Program-made: the position numbers and the translations under genes | Notes under the pieces: generated by a model | Database searches by the model: none | What the model was told of the DNA's origin: nothing | Seen by the model: the letters and a program-made list of their open reading frames with translations, nothing else | Part shown: positions 22,555 to 35,637 of the stretch, piece after piece | Layout of the letters: the number at the start of each line of letters is the position of its first letter | How positions within the stretch are numbered: the stretch's first letter is position 1 | Assembly (NCBI GenBank): GCA_964247055.1 | Contig: OZ176051.1 | Span: 9,486,001 to 9,550,000 of the forward strand | Source: Paragordius varius | Taxonomy: Eukaryota > Nematomorpha | DNA: 64,000 nt | Direction of reading: 5' to 3'

Positions 22555-22865
22555 CTAGTGTAAATCTCGTGCTGCTACGCGGGCTATTTGAAAAAAGGGA
22601 CAATAAAATGATTCACATATGTGGATTATTTCGAAACATTATTTAATAGCTATGATCTCATAGGAATTTTAAAACAGTGCATTCATACTAATATATTGTT
22701 TACTTGGGCGAAAAATAAAAAATGATTTTTGTGGACTTAATTTTTTTCAAAAAAATGGCATTTTACGGGGGGAGGGGTAAAAAGAGGGCCTAAATTAAAA
22801 AAGCCAGCCGACTATGTTCGGCGCAATCGAAAATAAGTAACAAAAATCATATTTGAAAGAGAATG
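22555..22865 (-). mobile_element. Helitron-like repeat fragment, unit 2
   Basis: This is the same CTAG-ended repeat as at 3863-4440. It is cut at 22866, where the A block switches to the segment shared with 44150-45690. Confidence 0.35.
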
Positions 22866-24450
22866 ATACACAGTCTTTCCGAACCAGAAGATTTTATGAA
22901 ATATTTATCTACGATGAATGTTATTTTTTTATAACAATAATTTTACAAGTTAAAAAACATTTTTTGTTAAATTTTATTTTTATCACTCGCGACACCATAA
23001 ATTTACTGGGCAAAAAATTTAGATTGTTGGAGAAATTATTTGATTTTGTAAAAATATGTTTAATTATTGGAAACACTAAAATATTATTGGGCAATATAAT
23101 TCGATTGTTAATAAAATTATTTCATTGTTGAAAATATATGTTTGAATGTAAACACTAAAAGGTTATTGGGCATTCTAGAAAATATATGTTTAATTGTTAA
23201 AAATACTAAAGAATTATTTGGCAAATTATTTTGATTAATAAAAAAAAATTTGATTGTTGTTTTATAGTGTTTAATAGTGTAAATTTATGTGTAAGAGGCG
23301 CATCACAAACGGTCGTATTAATACATAAGTAACACAAAAATAAAATTAATCATATAATAAAATATTTCACCTCGATTAAAAGGTAGTCTAATATGTGATC
23401 ACTATGATTAACCTAATTCAGAAGTATCTAACAAGGCCGCATGTCCCTTCCAAAATATTTATGGAGTTAATTTTAATTACATTTTAAGAGATCTAAGCAT
23501 AAGCGATTTTCTTAAAAAAATCTTCTCAAAAATTTGGCATGATCTAGCTAAAATTGTTAAAATAAACAGTGATTTGTGCACTCTTATGTTTTAAATTCAA
23601 TAAACTTTTTATTAATGCCCATATATTTTGTTCGGCCCGTCAAATCTTTGATGCAAGCATGCCGTCCGCGAAGCTATTTGTATTTCACCCCTGCCCTAGA
23701 TATACTACATAGTTGCAATCAAATTATATAATTTGCTTTTAATAGTAATTACTACAGGTATTATTTAGTTAATTACCTTTTGAAAAAATTTGTATATTAT
23801 CGTAAGTAAATTTCCATAAGCTAAATTGACAGTTATTTTAGCTACTGAATTTCTAGTTAATCTTTCTTTCTTGGCATTATGTCTATATATCTTAAAATTT
23901 ACCTGAATTCAATAACATATTCAGTAGGAGTAAGTGGTAGTTTAGAGCATTCAATTAAATATACAGTTGAGATAAATAATTATTAAATTTGGCAACCTAC
24001 TAAAAATATATTATTAAATAATGGACCAAAGCTTAAATTTTCTATATATCTAGGTTGACAAAAATATTTCGGGTCTAAGTTTGGTAAAAAAATTCCAATT
24101 TTTGCCTTAAACGAAAACAACTTGTTTGAACTGTAACAAACGGAAATACTAAATAAATATTATTTTTCGTGGCTAAACTTACAAAACAATTCTGGTCAAA
24201 CACGATCTAAATCGAAATAAATCTATATGTTTATGTAATATTATATCCAATAAACAATCTCCGCTGTCCCAACAATCACTGAAAACCCCTAACATTTAGT
24301 GCCTAGTGCTTTATTAATTGTAAAATAAAATGATGTCAATGTACAATTCAATATATTTTTTCTGAATAAATATAATCTATAATACCAACAGTGATGTGGT
24401 AACTGTTATGTTAAGTTAGATCATAAAGATAGTATATAATAATGAAGTTG
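22866..24450. repeat. G segment, inverted copy of 44150-45690
   Basis: About 1.55 kb matches 45690-44150 in reverse orientation. It includes a short stretch rich in Leu-Leu-Gly-like repeats (near 23000-23230, where ATTATTGGGCAA-like units recur). It also has a hAT-like end (CCCCTGCCC inverse, near 23690) followed by a GC-rich CGTCCGCGAAGC. No intact gene is seen. It joins unit 2 to the inverted unit 3. Confidence 0.7.
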
Positions 24451-25160
24451 AAAACATTCCAAATTGTAACTAAATTGTGGGTTGGCTCAAAAACTTTTTT
24501 AAGTAGGTAATTTAAAATATTTGTTAAAAGCTATTAATTAATACGACCTATAGGTAAATTTTTGGCATTTTATTGGTATTTAATAAAAATAAAGATATAG
24601 TTGTTGGCATTATTTAATGAAAATCTACCAGTGTAATTCTATATTTTCTTTTCGCAAAATTATTTATTTTGTCGTGAACCTTCTATAAGATTCCGTTTCA
24701 TGTTCTTAAAATCACTTAAAATTATACAGTTAATTCCTTTTTTATATATAATAAATTAACTATAATACAAACTTTAAGTTTTATATAATTTAAAATTGGC
24801 GATCGTGTTTAAACCAGATTTGAGATTGTAAGCTTAGCCAGATCAAATACACTTTAATTTATTTTTTTACCGTAATAACTGTCGGGCAAGTTGTTTTGGT
24901 TTATTGCAAATATTGACATTTTACAAAACTAATGTATTAGACACGAGTTTTACATAATGTTTTTGTCGAAATACATAAAAATTAGGCTTTTGGTCCAAAG
25001 AAAATTAAAAAATATTTATTTAATAGCCTGCAATATCATTATACATTGCCAAATTTCAATAATATTTGCTTTATCTCCTTTAATATGTAGGGCCATTTTA
25101 TTTTAAAGCATTTCTATATAAGACCTCCAAGAATTATATCAAAGCTATTAATTTTTTGAA

Positions 25161-27693
25161 ATGATTTTACTACCAATTTTCTTCCTATTTGGGTTCTACA
25201 GTACATTAGCTCAGGAGCAACCGAATCCCGATGACATTTTGGTTTCATTTGGTCTAGAATATTATTATCAACTTCTTGATAAGTATCAAGGTCGAGCTAA
25301 CATAACTGTCAATTTTGCGTTTGGAACATTTTACTACCCTAATGTTAATTATTCACAATTTCTTGATCAAGAGATAGCGCCTAAATTGAATTTAGTTGAT
25401 GGCCCTTATTCCGTTTTGAAAAATGGTGTGACAATAAGGCATGGAAATATTTCTCTTCAAGGTAATAAATTTAATATTATAATACTCTTACATTGTGCAA
25501 GTGTTAATTTTTTACGTATGATTCATAGGCGAAAGATGCATATAATTTGTAATAACCGCCTTTCGCTAAATATCATAATAAACAATGTGTTATCCTTACA
25601 CACTAAGTTACGTTTTTTGCCCAATTTAAATATCAATAGATATTTTATATATATTTTCCATATATATTTTGCAAAGTAATTTTTCAATTTTTAGTAATTA
25701 CAGTGGGCATAGTATCACCAAATAAGATCAAAAAGTATGAGATCGATATAGCTGAGTTTTGGCAACCTCTTAAAAATTCAAAAACACCCCCTACCATTCA
25801 AATAACTACCAAATATGGAAAAGAAATGCCTTTTCAAGTGTCAAACAAAACAAAATTAATAATTAATATACCTGGTAAATGTGATTATGCTGGACTTTGG
25901 ACTATTAACATAGATGGTAAAGAACTTAACCTCATTTTGAAATTTTCTACCCTTTGACGGTACAAGAGCTACAATGGACGATTTATATTTGAGGAAAATT
26001 GTTCTGATTTGTTCAATGACCCAAATTTAGCCAAAACTTGTGAATTAAACCTTTATAGTCCTGGTAGAATTTATCAAATATCCAACGGCTCTATTCAAGC
26101 TAATATAACAGCGATTCATAATGAATTTTTAGTCCTTTTCGTGAATCAATATACATATAGAAGATGGATGATTAAATTTGATGGTTTTCATTATTTATTT
26201 TTACATTTCATATATATTTATAATTAAATGTATAATTTTTCCATCATCACACTGAATGCTCGAAGGCGAGTGTGTTAATGCTCTCAAAATTCTTTATGCA
26301 ATTCTCCTTTTTGTTATAAACTAGAAAAATAACTTAAAACTATGTATTATTTATCCAGGAACGTGGGACAAAGCTGGAAACTTTAAATATATGCCCAAAA
26401 GTTTAAGTAAGTTTAATTATTAATTTTTTTATTACAATTATATATTATTCAATATTTAACATCTTTTCCATTGCAAAAAAAACAAATATTCCGGTACATA
26501 CCTATTAATCGTAAATATTAAAAAACATGAGCTGCAAACTTTTTGTCAAATTAATTCCATATTGGGTATTAGTGCTCTCAGAAAACTCTATTAACGTATA
26601 TTAAAATCTGAGTTATATAAATTTTTTTACTAAAATTATTAAAAATCTGCAAACCTCACGTTATTATAGAATAATTAGGCTTAATTTAATATAATATGTT
26701 TAGCGAAAAGTGTTCGGAAATACTATCAGTGTGAAAATACAGTTAGTTTCTCAACACTTGGATGGAATATAAAAGATGTTGAGATTCTTGGCCCTTCTTA
26801 TGAATACCTGACTAAATTTAAAACCTATATGGACAATAATAAGTTGATACTAAGTGGTTCGAGAAAAGAAATATCCAAATACGACAAAATATATCTAAAA
26901 AAATCGGATTCTCTACATGAAATCAAATTGGTAGCTCAAAAGTGCCAAACTGCTTCCAAAAGTACTTATTTTTTTAAAAAATTTAAAGGAAATTAATGAT
27001 ATAATGCAACTTAACATGATTCCAACCCTTTAATATTGAAAAAATAATTTGCAAATAAAAATAAACGAAATTGTATTTTTACTTGATGTTCACTATAGGG
27101 AATAAATATACGCGATATGTCACACAAAGTTTTATTATATTGTTAAATTATTTATTATTTAGATAAAACATTATATAGATTATTTATAATTCTCAGCATG
27201 TATTTTATTTTCGGAAAATGTAGTTTGGGCATTAGTTAATACTTACTGGCGTAAAATTAAAATTTAACAAACAACAATTATTAGCTGATTAGTGAAAACA
27301 ACCATGCAAATACTCACACAATCGTAAATGAGTTTTATTAGATATTTAGTCATTGATGAATACGAGTATTATAACCATTCGCATAATTTGCCCGTAATAT
27401 ATAAACAAACCTCTTATGTCAATGATATGCGTTTTTTACTAATGTGTAATATATTACCCTTTATCGATATATTAGATATCGGATGGAATAGTGAGGCAAG
27501 CACCTGGGACCAAATCAAGCCACACCTGTTACCAAACCAATATTCTACAAGAATAACTTTGTATGCTAAATATCGGTCTCCGTATACAATCAAATGCAGA
27601 GCGAATTCTTGTATAAAGTTGCTTCTTTCGGCCGGTGATCAAATCGCTCTTGTTAATAATCAATTGCAACTAATGATAATAGAAAACATCTAA
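25161..27693 (+). pseudogene. A3: secreted-protein gene, inverted and broken copy
   Basis: It is in opposite orientation to A1, A2 and A4. Exon 1 (25161-25461) is intact and encodes a signal peptide ending STLA. Exon 2 (about 25707-26190) loses 1 nt near 25932 and 2 nt near 25963, so a short frameshifted stretch runs into TGA before the original frame resumes. Exon 3 is near 26359-26406 and exon 4 near 26700-27030, where another frameshift alters the end. Exon 5 (about 27350-27693) is open and 3 nt longer than in A1 at the NSC region. The TATA box (25115-25121) is kept. Confidence 0.75.
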
Positions 27694-27829
27694 TACTTAT
27701 CTCGTTTTGTGATGATTTACAAAAATTAACTATATCTCACAAATAAATAATAAACATTTTAGGCAAATTCTTATTTGATCCCACAACTTTGAATAAGTAA
27801 AACGTTGATTTAAAGAGATAATTAAAGCC

Positions 27830-28795
27830 TCATAAACCAACAGTAGTATCTCGATTCCATTTATCTACCAGCACTGTCCTACACGCGGCCTTCTGCAATA
27901 ATTTGCGGCCCGCGAAAGTTTTTGGATTTATCAAATAAATTCATAATTTTAATATTCCAAAAATAATTTAATAACAACAATAAAATATTTAACTTTTAGA
28001 ATATATTTTTAGGTGTTGTTTAGATTTGCCCTAAAATTTTATATCTATTTTATGTTTTGAGCTGAAATATTTATTGAAGCGAGAGTATTATCGGTTTCAT
28101 TTTCACGGTTATGCCGTACGTAAAAGCCCTTTTTTAAATATGATTTTTGTATATTAGGTTAGGATTATTGAAATCATTTTATTAGTGGTACTCCTACAAT
28201 GACCCTAAGGGATCTTTTTCCCTTAAATAATTTAATATATTTTGAAATGTTTATTTTAAGTATAAATATCTGCAAATGTGTCAAATATCTCTGAAATTTT
28301 TATCGGATTACATGGTTACTTGGCCCTTGCGACAAGATAATTTTTTTTCGTCCCTTTATCTTTTGTTGTTGAGTACCAATGCCGTAAGCTTTTGTGAATA
28401 CAATCAATAATTTATATTAGCATTATTTATTACTAGGCTATTTCATTTACCAATAGTTTGGGAAGTTGTTCGATTAGAAAATTTATTTAAATAGCATCGA
28501 ACTTAGCAAGAACATGTTCCGTTGGGTTCGAACCAACCTGTTTGGTTACAAAATTTAATCTTCATCTCGTTCTATATTCAAATTTTGAAGTTTAGGATTA
28601 GGCTTATGATACATATACATAATTATAATTGAGTTTCCCTCTATTGGTTAATATTTTATTCAAGCTAATGTGCGATAAAAATGTTATTTTCCCGCAAATT
28701 GCAAGAAATAATTACTTTTTTTCCAGAATATTAATCGCATTTATCATTTCGATGTCCATTATCTTAAAGCTTTTAGCTATTCATAAATTATTACT
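27830..28795 (+). pseudogene. F3: truncated F-family fragment with hAT-like MITE
   Basis: This is the inverted F block. It has the hAT-like MITE (28183-28375), then the exon piece reading FRWVRTNLFGY (near 28520), then ARNNYFF and ILIAFIISMSIILKLLAIHK (about 28700-28790). Similarity to F2 and F4 stops at about 28795, exactly where the foldback element begins, so the remaining three exons are missing. Confidence 0.55.
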
Positions 28796-29230
28796 CGATT
28801 TTAATGCTCCTTTAATTACTTTACATTTTGGTAATATAATTTTAACCCAAATATAGTCCGATAATTAATTAACGAAAACTATTTCATATTTTTTTTGAAT
28901 TTTATATCATAATAATAATAGATGTTTGCCGATCAATTATAATCTGATGTAGACTATTCGAATGAATCAAAGCTATTTTTTGTGTTTAATTATATTGTTG
29001 ATTAAATATTATTTTAAAACTTACACAAGTTATAAAAAAATTAAACACAAAAAATAGCTTTGATTCATTCGAATAGATTATGATTGATCGGCAAACATCT
29101 ATTATTATTATGATACAAAATTCAAAAAAATATAATGAAATAGATTTTGTTAATTAATTATCGGACTATATTTGGGTTAAAATTATATTACCAAAATGTA
29201 AAGTAATTAAAGGAGCATTATAATCGAAAT
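28793..29230. mobile_element. Foldback element with about 195-bp arms
   Basis: The left arm (28793-28990) and right arm (29040-29230) are near-perfect inverted copies separated by about 45 nt. Both contain GCTCCTTTAATTACTTTACA and GATGTTTGCCGATCAAT. It would form a large hairpin. A diverged half-copy with continuing flank similarity lies inverted at 47120-47470. It marks the truncation point of F3, so it may have taken part in the rearrangement. Confidence 0.75.
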
Positions 29231-29879
29231 CCTTCATGCATGAACAGTTATAATTAAGTTTAAATCACACATACAACTTTACCGTAAATTCTATCATGAA
29301 ACCGAAATAAAATATCAAAAATTGGGAAATATTTTTATGTATTAATTGAATCTAAATATATAAATAATGTTTTTTAATATCTATTTGCTATAAATGCTAC
29401 TACATTACAAATGATTAAATAGTACAATTTAAATATTTAATTTATTTGAACGGGCTATTTTTTAACCGTTTAGAAAGGGTAATATACAAACCTGTTTTAA
29501 ATATCCAGCCAAATATAATAATACATATTACCACAAAACTTATCAATGAATTTTTTATTTTCCAATACACAACCATTAATTTAATATAGATAATAACTGT
29601 TTAACACTGTAAAATATACATGAAATACATATTGGAAATTATTAAAATAACAGCAAAAATATTATTTTTCTAAATAAAAGACAAAATATTAGTCAAATCA
29701 AATACCCATTCATATATTTTTAAATCAGTCGGATATATCTGATGCTGTCATATACTTATTGATTCAACTAAGAGACGACGTCATGCAGAGTACGCATACG
29801 ATTATTTATCACAAACCCCATTTTATTAATTAGACATTTAATAAACATACGTAGGCCTCTTGCTCTTGCTCTTGTCTTT

Positions 29880-30870
29880 CATTAATGATGTCGAATTTTA
29901 TAAAAAGAGCATTTACATCAAGATTGCTTTATTTCATTGAAAATAGGCAGTTGAGAGTCATTGTTTGCTGCATATTAATTAACCTCAATCGATTACAAGT
30001 ATGAAACATGTTTAATTTAAAAGTTCTGATTTCAATGTAAAAGTCAGTGGGCGCTCACGTAGACCACATCTTTGCTAATGATAAAGGACAATAGTTAATT
30101 AATGATATATCTCGATAACGGCAAATGGGAGAAGCATTACATGTATCACATAGTCTGCAAAAGAGAAAGGCACATAAACTCGGAAAATGGGTCGTACACA
30201 ATTTGAATGACATCAAATCGCAATAAAATAGCTAGTGAAATCCATCATTGTGACGAAAGAAAATCAGTTTGCCTCGAAATGTGATAGGTTATGAGAATGG
30301 GTTAATTTGCAAATGCGTAAAATTTGTGGCTTTCATTTTGCAAAGATGACGGTCTATGAACAACAGCCAAAATTGCTTTTGCAAAAAGACAATGCTGTGT
30401 TGGTAGGATCAGAGTGTTATTTATTATGAAGTCTTAAAACCCGCGGGTAAAACTGTTACTTTCACCAACAAGTGGTAAATTTAAACTATGCATTAATAAA
30501 AAACAACCGGAATGTGTTAGAAGATATTACGATTTTACAATATAACAAATCCGAATTACACAGAACGAGTGAAATGAAACTTCTTCTCGATGGGATATAC
30601 GCATCACCTGTAGACACCTTACCTTACAACTACCTCTTTGCATCAATGGATACGCGAACAGAGTAGCACTTTAATAATTTCAAAGAAAATGGCTTGCCAA
30701 ATTGTCTGCCGCATAAAACAAATAGTTTTTCTGGCATAGCAATCATGTTTTTCCTGAATAATAAGAATCGATTCACAATAAGCCATGTGAATGAGCTTAT
30801 TTTTAAGCTCAATCACCTGGATGAATTATGTGGACATATATTTGAGGGAGGTGATTGATTTTTTGAGGCG
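29880..30870 (+). pseudogene. Degenerate mariner transposase
   Basis: Pieces in shifting frames follow the mariner order. First comes an N-terminal part with EALHVSH and KLGKWVVHNLND, then MLCWWDQSVIYYEVLKP (near 30390). Next is a longer open piece (30472-30663) where HDNARPH has become QYNKSELH and PHPPYSPD...YHLF has become ASPVDTL...YNYLF, followed by EQHFNNF-like and FSGIAI-like ends. Catalytic residues are lost and stops are many. It codes for no working enzyme. No clear terminal repeats were found. Confidence 0.7.
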
Positions 30871-31209
30871 TATTGAAAATTTTAATCAATATGATGGAAA
30901 AAAGTTCGAATTGCGATTTATATTTGGTCTTATTTAAAAGTTTTGTAATAATTTTTAGATATCCGTGCATTTTTATAAATACCGTAATAAGGACTGGAAG
31001 GCTTTAGCCAAAGAAATGACTGATTTGAGATACAAAGCAACCGAGGGATGATCGATATATGTTATAAATATAATTTTGATAATTAAATAAAAAATATATT
31101 AATTTATTGTGTAAAAATAAAGTATTAATAAAATTGTTTTTGTTTCTCCGAATTGGCTGACTATTAGATATAGGAGCTTTCTGATTTTCTGATATAGGGT
31201 TTGCTAACT

Positions 31210-32350
31210 CATTCAATGCTACCTATCGCTTTTATTACACTGATCAACAAGGTTTTGCACCACCCCATTATTTTTGCATTTTCTGATACCTAATGGCATG
31301 GATAGGCCAAAACAAAAAAGAAAATTAAGGCCACCAATAGGATTTTTCCAAAATTTAATTTTTAAATTTGTATTTAATTCAAAAATAACAATCATTCCTC
31401 GTGTACATATGTTTAAATATTCAAACAAGCAAGTCGATACAAGTAATTTTTCATGCATGGATAACAAATTCTAAGCATTAAATAAGATACTAAACAAGCT
31501 AAGAGCCAAAGTATTAAAAATCTAAAAGGGCTTATGTATAGTGTGATAGATCCGGGCGGCTGCACAAGTTCTGCATATCCCCCAAGCGATCCAATTATGC
31601 CAGATATGGCAAAGATAACAATAAGAATCGTAAAGTCCGATAATAGACTTGCAAGCAAAATCCAGGCAAATTGACATGTTAAATTAACCAATTTACAGAA
31701 TAAAGTTAGATAAATACAATTAAATTGAATATAAATTAGGTAAATACAAATGGTCCAACCCCATAACAGTAAATTCTACTAAAAGTGGCTAAACAACATC
31801 CATCTGAAATTCAAAATACAAAACAACCAATAATTTTAAAAAAATAAGGTATATCCACTAGGCATAAATAAAGAATTTTTTATAAGAACCAACTCAAGAG
31901 AAGAAGTCTAATAAGTACTCGAAAGAACGAAAACTAACAAATAAATATAGCCTATCTGAAAGCCAAAGGTTTAAACCATAGCATCCCTTTTTTAGTATTT
32001 TTTAAAAAAATTTTATACGTATTAAAAATTCACTTGAAAGAAAAGGACTAAATTTTGACGTTTAAGTCCGTACTATTTTTTTCTCTCTGATATTTAAATG
32101 ACATATTTATATTCAAAAGATAGAGTTTAAAACGCTTTATTAAATGATATTAAGTTTATAATATAATAACATTTTATTATAAAGTTATATTTAATTTTCT
32201 CTCGATTTTCTCTTGTTTTTGAAAAATTGAAAAACCTATAATATTTCAAAATTCTGATTGGCGGGAAAAATTTTTTCAAATTCGGTTTTAAAACACTGAA
32301 ATTAGTCATAATTTAAAAAGTTTGAGTGGCTTAAAAATGTCCGAATTTGT
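31210..32350. repeat. Segmental duplication shared with 58380-59530
   Basis: About 1.15 kb is shared in the same orientation with the segment inside the chitin synthase gene. Both carry the membrane-protein exon pieces and an upstream AT-rich stretch with a conserved short minus-strand frame (32127-32309) of unknown meaning. Confidence 0.8.
31219..31691 (-). pseudogene. Polytopic membrane protein exon fragment
   Basis: Minus-strand reading begins FAWILLASLLSDF, continues through GGYAELVQPPGS and FLILWLLACLVSYLM, then RGMIVIFELNTN, and ends FGLSMPLGIRKC. That is at least three hydrophobic helices. A single-base loss near 31455, relative to the copy at 58395-58830, splits the frame into two overlapping parts. 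The pattern of helices and the final Gly...Cys region faintly recall the N-terminal membrane domain of animal chitin synthases, but this is weak. Otherwise I do not recognise it. Confidence 0.4.
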
Positions 32351-32619
32351 CGACTAGTGTTATGCTTTATACCTGTAAAGTAACAAAAGTATAAATCGTA
32401 AAACTTGAAAGATATTAATTCGTTTTTTATACTCTTTACATACTATTTTTAAATGAACATAATTTGCATGATATCAAATAAAACAAATAATTTCGAGTAA
32501 CTAATGGATATGTTATTTACTTAATACAAAATATAATAAGACATGAAAATCTCACTAAAAACTATATCATACATGCAAAATATATATTTAAAATTTGCAT
32601 ATGTAACCTTACAATAGCC

Positions 32620-32735
32620 TTAGGAGAGTCGGATCGGCTTCCGCCGAATTCTCTCAGGGTAACTACGCTCATGCGAATTTTCATTTATATTGTAATTATT
32701 ACTAATACTATCATTACTACTTTCATTATCCAGGT
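32620..32735 (-). pseudogene. Gypsy Gag-Pol tail relic
   Basis: Minus-strand reading ends ERSYPERIRRKPIRLS and then a stop. This is nearly the C-terminus of the Gag-Pol at 9262-13191 (ERRYPERIRRKPVRFS), with a short Asn/Ser-rich stretch before it. Beyond about 32735 the sequence changes to an unrelated GC-richer piece. After the stop TGTAAGG...ATGCAAA may be a worn LTR start. It is an older member of the same gypsy family. Confidence 0.65.
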
Positions 32736-33059
32736 ATCCAGAAAGTGTGACAGGCATGGTTCTAACCGCCACTGTACGCACAGGACGACCCTTACTGCCT
32801 TCCTGCGCTTTTACGCGCTGGGCAGGGGGACGCCACTTCATTGCTGGGTGCTTCTAAGGGTATATGGAGTATGTAGTACAACAAACAAATTAAAAGCGAT
32901 AATAATAATATTAAATTATATGCAATTTAGCCCTATCAAAGTATTTAATGTTACAATCGACCACAAATTATCTCCCACAGAATCCGCCCTCTTTGCAGAT
33001 AGTCTTTGAAGGCGGCGCTCGCGTCGACGTTGGCGTTTGGCGTAGTGGAGTCTCTCCTC

Positions 33060-34520
33060 TTCCTTTAACAATTCGTTCTTAATATGAATACACCTATACT
33101 ACCAACCCCCATTTAGCACTAGAGTTATAAAGTCTGACTCCGCAAGGCCCCCACGCTGCAGGAATTCATACGTCCAAGCCATGTTTTTTACACTTCCAAT
33201 AAGCTGGGCCGGGATCCAGTTTTAATTCCAGTTGCCTTAAGCGGACTCATTTCATTATGGCGCAGTTGATGGGATACCACATTCAGACTTGATAACGGTA
33301 TTCCCAGCACGAGAGGCAAGGTATCGGTTTTTAAGTGAAGTTTACAAGTGGCAAGTTGGCACCGTGTTTTCTTGGAGTAGATATCACCTGTGATGACTTT
33401 CAACGATTTATTTACAAATACCTGAGCCTTGCGGGTATACTTGATAGAATTTGGCCACACCGACAATCATAGAATTCTACGAAGGATTAGAATTTTAAAC
33501 ATTTTTAACTTCAGCTTTTGGCCAACCTCTTTCGAGCGCCATGAACAATGTGAACCGTCAAAAATGAGCTTTGCGGAATGCAACCTGAATAGAAGTGATT
33601 TAAGGGCGCATCCGTTTTATCCGCCATAACTCCCAGGTATCGAAAGGACTCCACAACCTCAAGCTCCCCTCCAGTGTGGAACATCCTCATATCAGACCTA
33701 TTATCATCACTTTTGACTTTTCATAATTAATATTTATGCCAATAGTCGTCAGTTCAGATTCCAGCTGGTCCAGAGCCTGTCCCAGGTTTTTCTCCGTATC
33801 CGTTAAGATGCAAAGGTCGTCTGAATAGCAGAGCACCTGGAAAAAGACGTTGGGAAAGCTCGCATATAATTTTCGTACTATTGAGTCCATAGCCAAATTG
33901 AAGAGTTTAGGGGACAGAGGGCATCCTTGCTTCAGGCCTCGTTCCAAGTAGATGTAGTCCGAACGGGTCGTTTCAACTGCCACCCGACTTCGTGGTCGGA
34001 TTATCAAGTGAACTATAATCTTAAAATTTTCTACCATATCAACCTTCTTCAAACGCATGACGTTCTTCCTATCTAGTTTATCAAATGCCTTGGCTATATC
34101 CACAAAGCCCAAGTAGAGCGGGTGCTTATGTCGCCTGCTTTTTAGGATGAATATTACCAATGAACAGAATAAATCCATCGTTCCCCTGCCCCGCTTAAAA
34201 CCCCATATTGCGTGATGAAAATCATTATCAAAGGACTGCAGTCTAGAAAGGGCAATGTTGGTCAATACCTTGTACACTGTGTTCACCAGGGCTATACCCC
34301 TGTAATCATTGAGGGTGCCTCGATTCTCCTGTTTTGCGATATTAATTACCTCGCATTCCACCCATTCCTCCATCAGTGTGCCACGTTCTAACCAACTATT
34401 GATGACAGGCAAGATTTTGTCGATGCACCAGTTTATTTCCTTTTTCCAGACATCCGCCGCACTGCGATCTGGCCCTGGGCATTTATAATTTCGTAAAAAG
34501 TCAATATCTAGACGAAATGT
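33060..34520 (-). pseudogene. Second LINE reverse transcriptase, partial
   Basis: A frame of at least 241 residues (33687-34412) carries RT motifs in order: CPGPD (just upstream, near 34480), DYRGIALVN, GFKRGRGTMD, FVDIAKAFDKL (motif A), LKQGCPLSPKLFNL (motif B) and YSDDL (motif C, Ser in place of the usual Ala). A separate frame downstream (33188-33466), with KAQVFVNKSLKVITGDIY, belongs to the C-terminal domain and is split by stops. The element is GC-richer than its surroundings and differs from the B and D block LINEs, so it is a separate family. The endonuclease is missing. Confidence 0.8.
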
Positions 34521-34639
34521 CCCTCATCAATTCAATCTAAGTGATGCGCCAGGTGAAAAGATAATTGCAAACGATTTTGGGGCAAGGGGGGCCAGTATTA
34601 AATCTTGCGGGGGACCCACAATTTATAGTTCGGCCATTG

Positions 34640-35330
34640 GTTTCTATCAAATCATATAAATTAAATTATTAATACCTGAAGTAAAAGTGAATTTTATAAA
34701 CTTTTCTTCCAATGTCCCTTTGGATTCGGTTTCATTTTGAATAAGAGAGGTGTCTTTTTCGTTCATCCTTGTTAAAGTCCATTTACTTAATAAAATATAG
34801 GCTAACCATGCCACAATGATCAAAATAAAACAAATTATAAAAATGAGTAATATAAAAGTAGTATCAATATTAAATGGATTAGATGCAACATGTTTCGAAC
34901 GTAAACGTTTATTTTAAATTTATAAAATATTTTAGCCAATTATTGTTAAAAATATCACAAAATCTATTTAGCTCTTTTCAAATTTTCCCATTAATTTTAT
35001 TTAGAGTATTGAGTAAAGCCAAAAAATATTTTTTACGATAAAAACTATCTTTGGGCGTACTCTAAGTCGAGAAATCCCTTTACCGAGCCATTATATTCTT
35101 TGGTTAATATTGGTGATTTTAACAAATTTAATAAATATTTTTTTGTAAAATTTTGAACCGAATAAGTGTATTTTCTAAAAACACAATTGTAAGTTATTAA
35201 TGGAGTATTTTGATATTGATGTCGGGAAATCGATCCTGTCAAACTTGAATAAAGATCTCAAAACTATTCAACAGTTTATTATAAGCTCCGAGATATGCAC
35301 CGATCTATATTAATTTATATTACGCACCAA
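34640..35330 (-). pseudogene. C3: fragment of C-family gene (membrane exon)
   Basis: It holds the membrane exon (about 34675-34866) with FILLIFIICFILIIVAWLAY and SKWTLTRMNEK, followed by a 32-nt GT-AG intron and only the first bases (AAAC) of the next exon. There it is cut by the transposon end at 34540-34640. Upstream similarity to units 1 and 4 runs to about 35330, where those units carry the D-block LINE and this one does not. Confidence 0.65.
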
Positions 35331-35637
35331 AAAAACATTGGATTTTTAGATTCCTCTTTATCAAAGAGCTTGCTATTAACTCAGATAAATTTTTTCATTG
35401 GTTCATAAAACTTAATTTTTTTTCCTCACATTCCATATTTACACTAAATTTAATTTACAGTTAGCCAGGGTTCGTCAATTTTATTTTAATTTGTATCGAA
35501 ATTGGTATAAACAGGGTTCAACACAAATAACTTCGCGGCTTCTGTGATAATTTCTGGTTATTTTTTATTTATTTTGAGCTCTTTTGATTGATATATCTTA
35601 TAAATAATCGTACGTTTTGATTGAAATCTAATTTTTT

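Noticed and set aside
22853-23131. 92-residue plus-strand frame at 22853-23131
   Set aside because: Its first residues come from the Helitron-like repeat and the rest from the G segment with short ATTGGGCAA-type repeats, so it is a chance frame across a junction.
31219-31691. Calling the 31-kb membrane exons a second chitin synthase
   Set aside because: The similarity to the N-terminal membrane domain is weak, no catalytic motif is present, and the same segment sits at the wrong place inside the chitin synthase gene.
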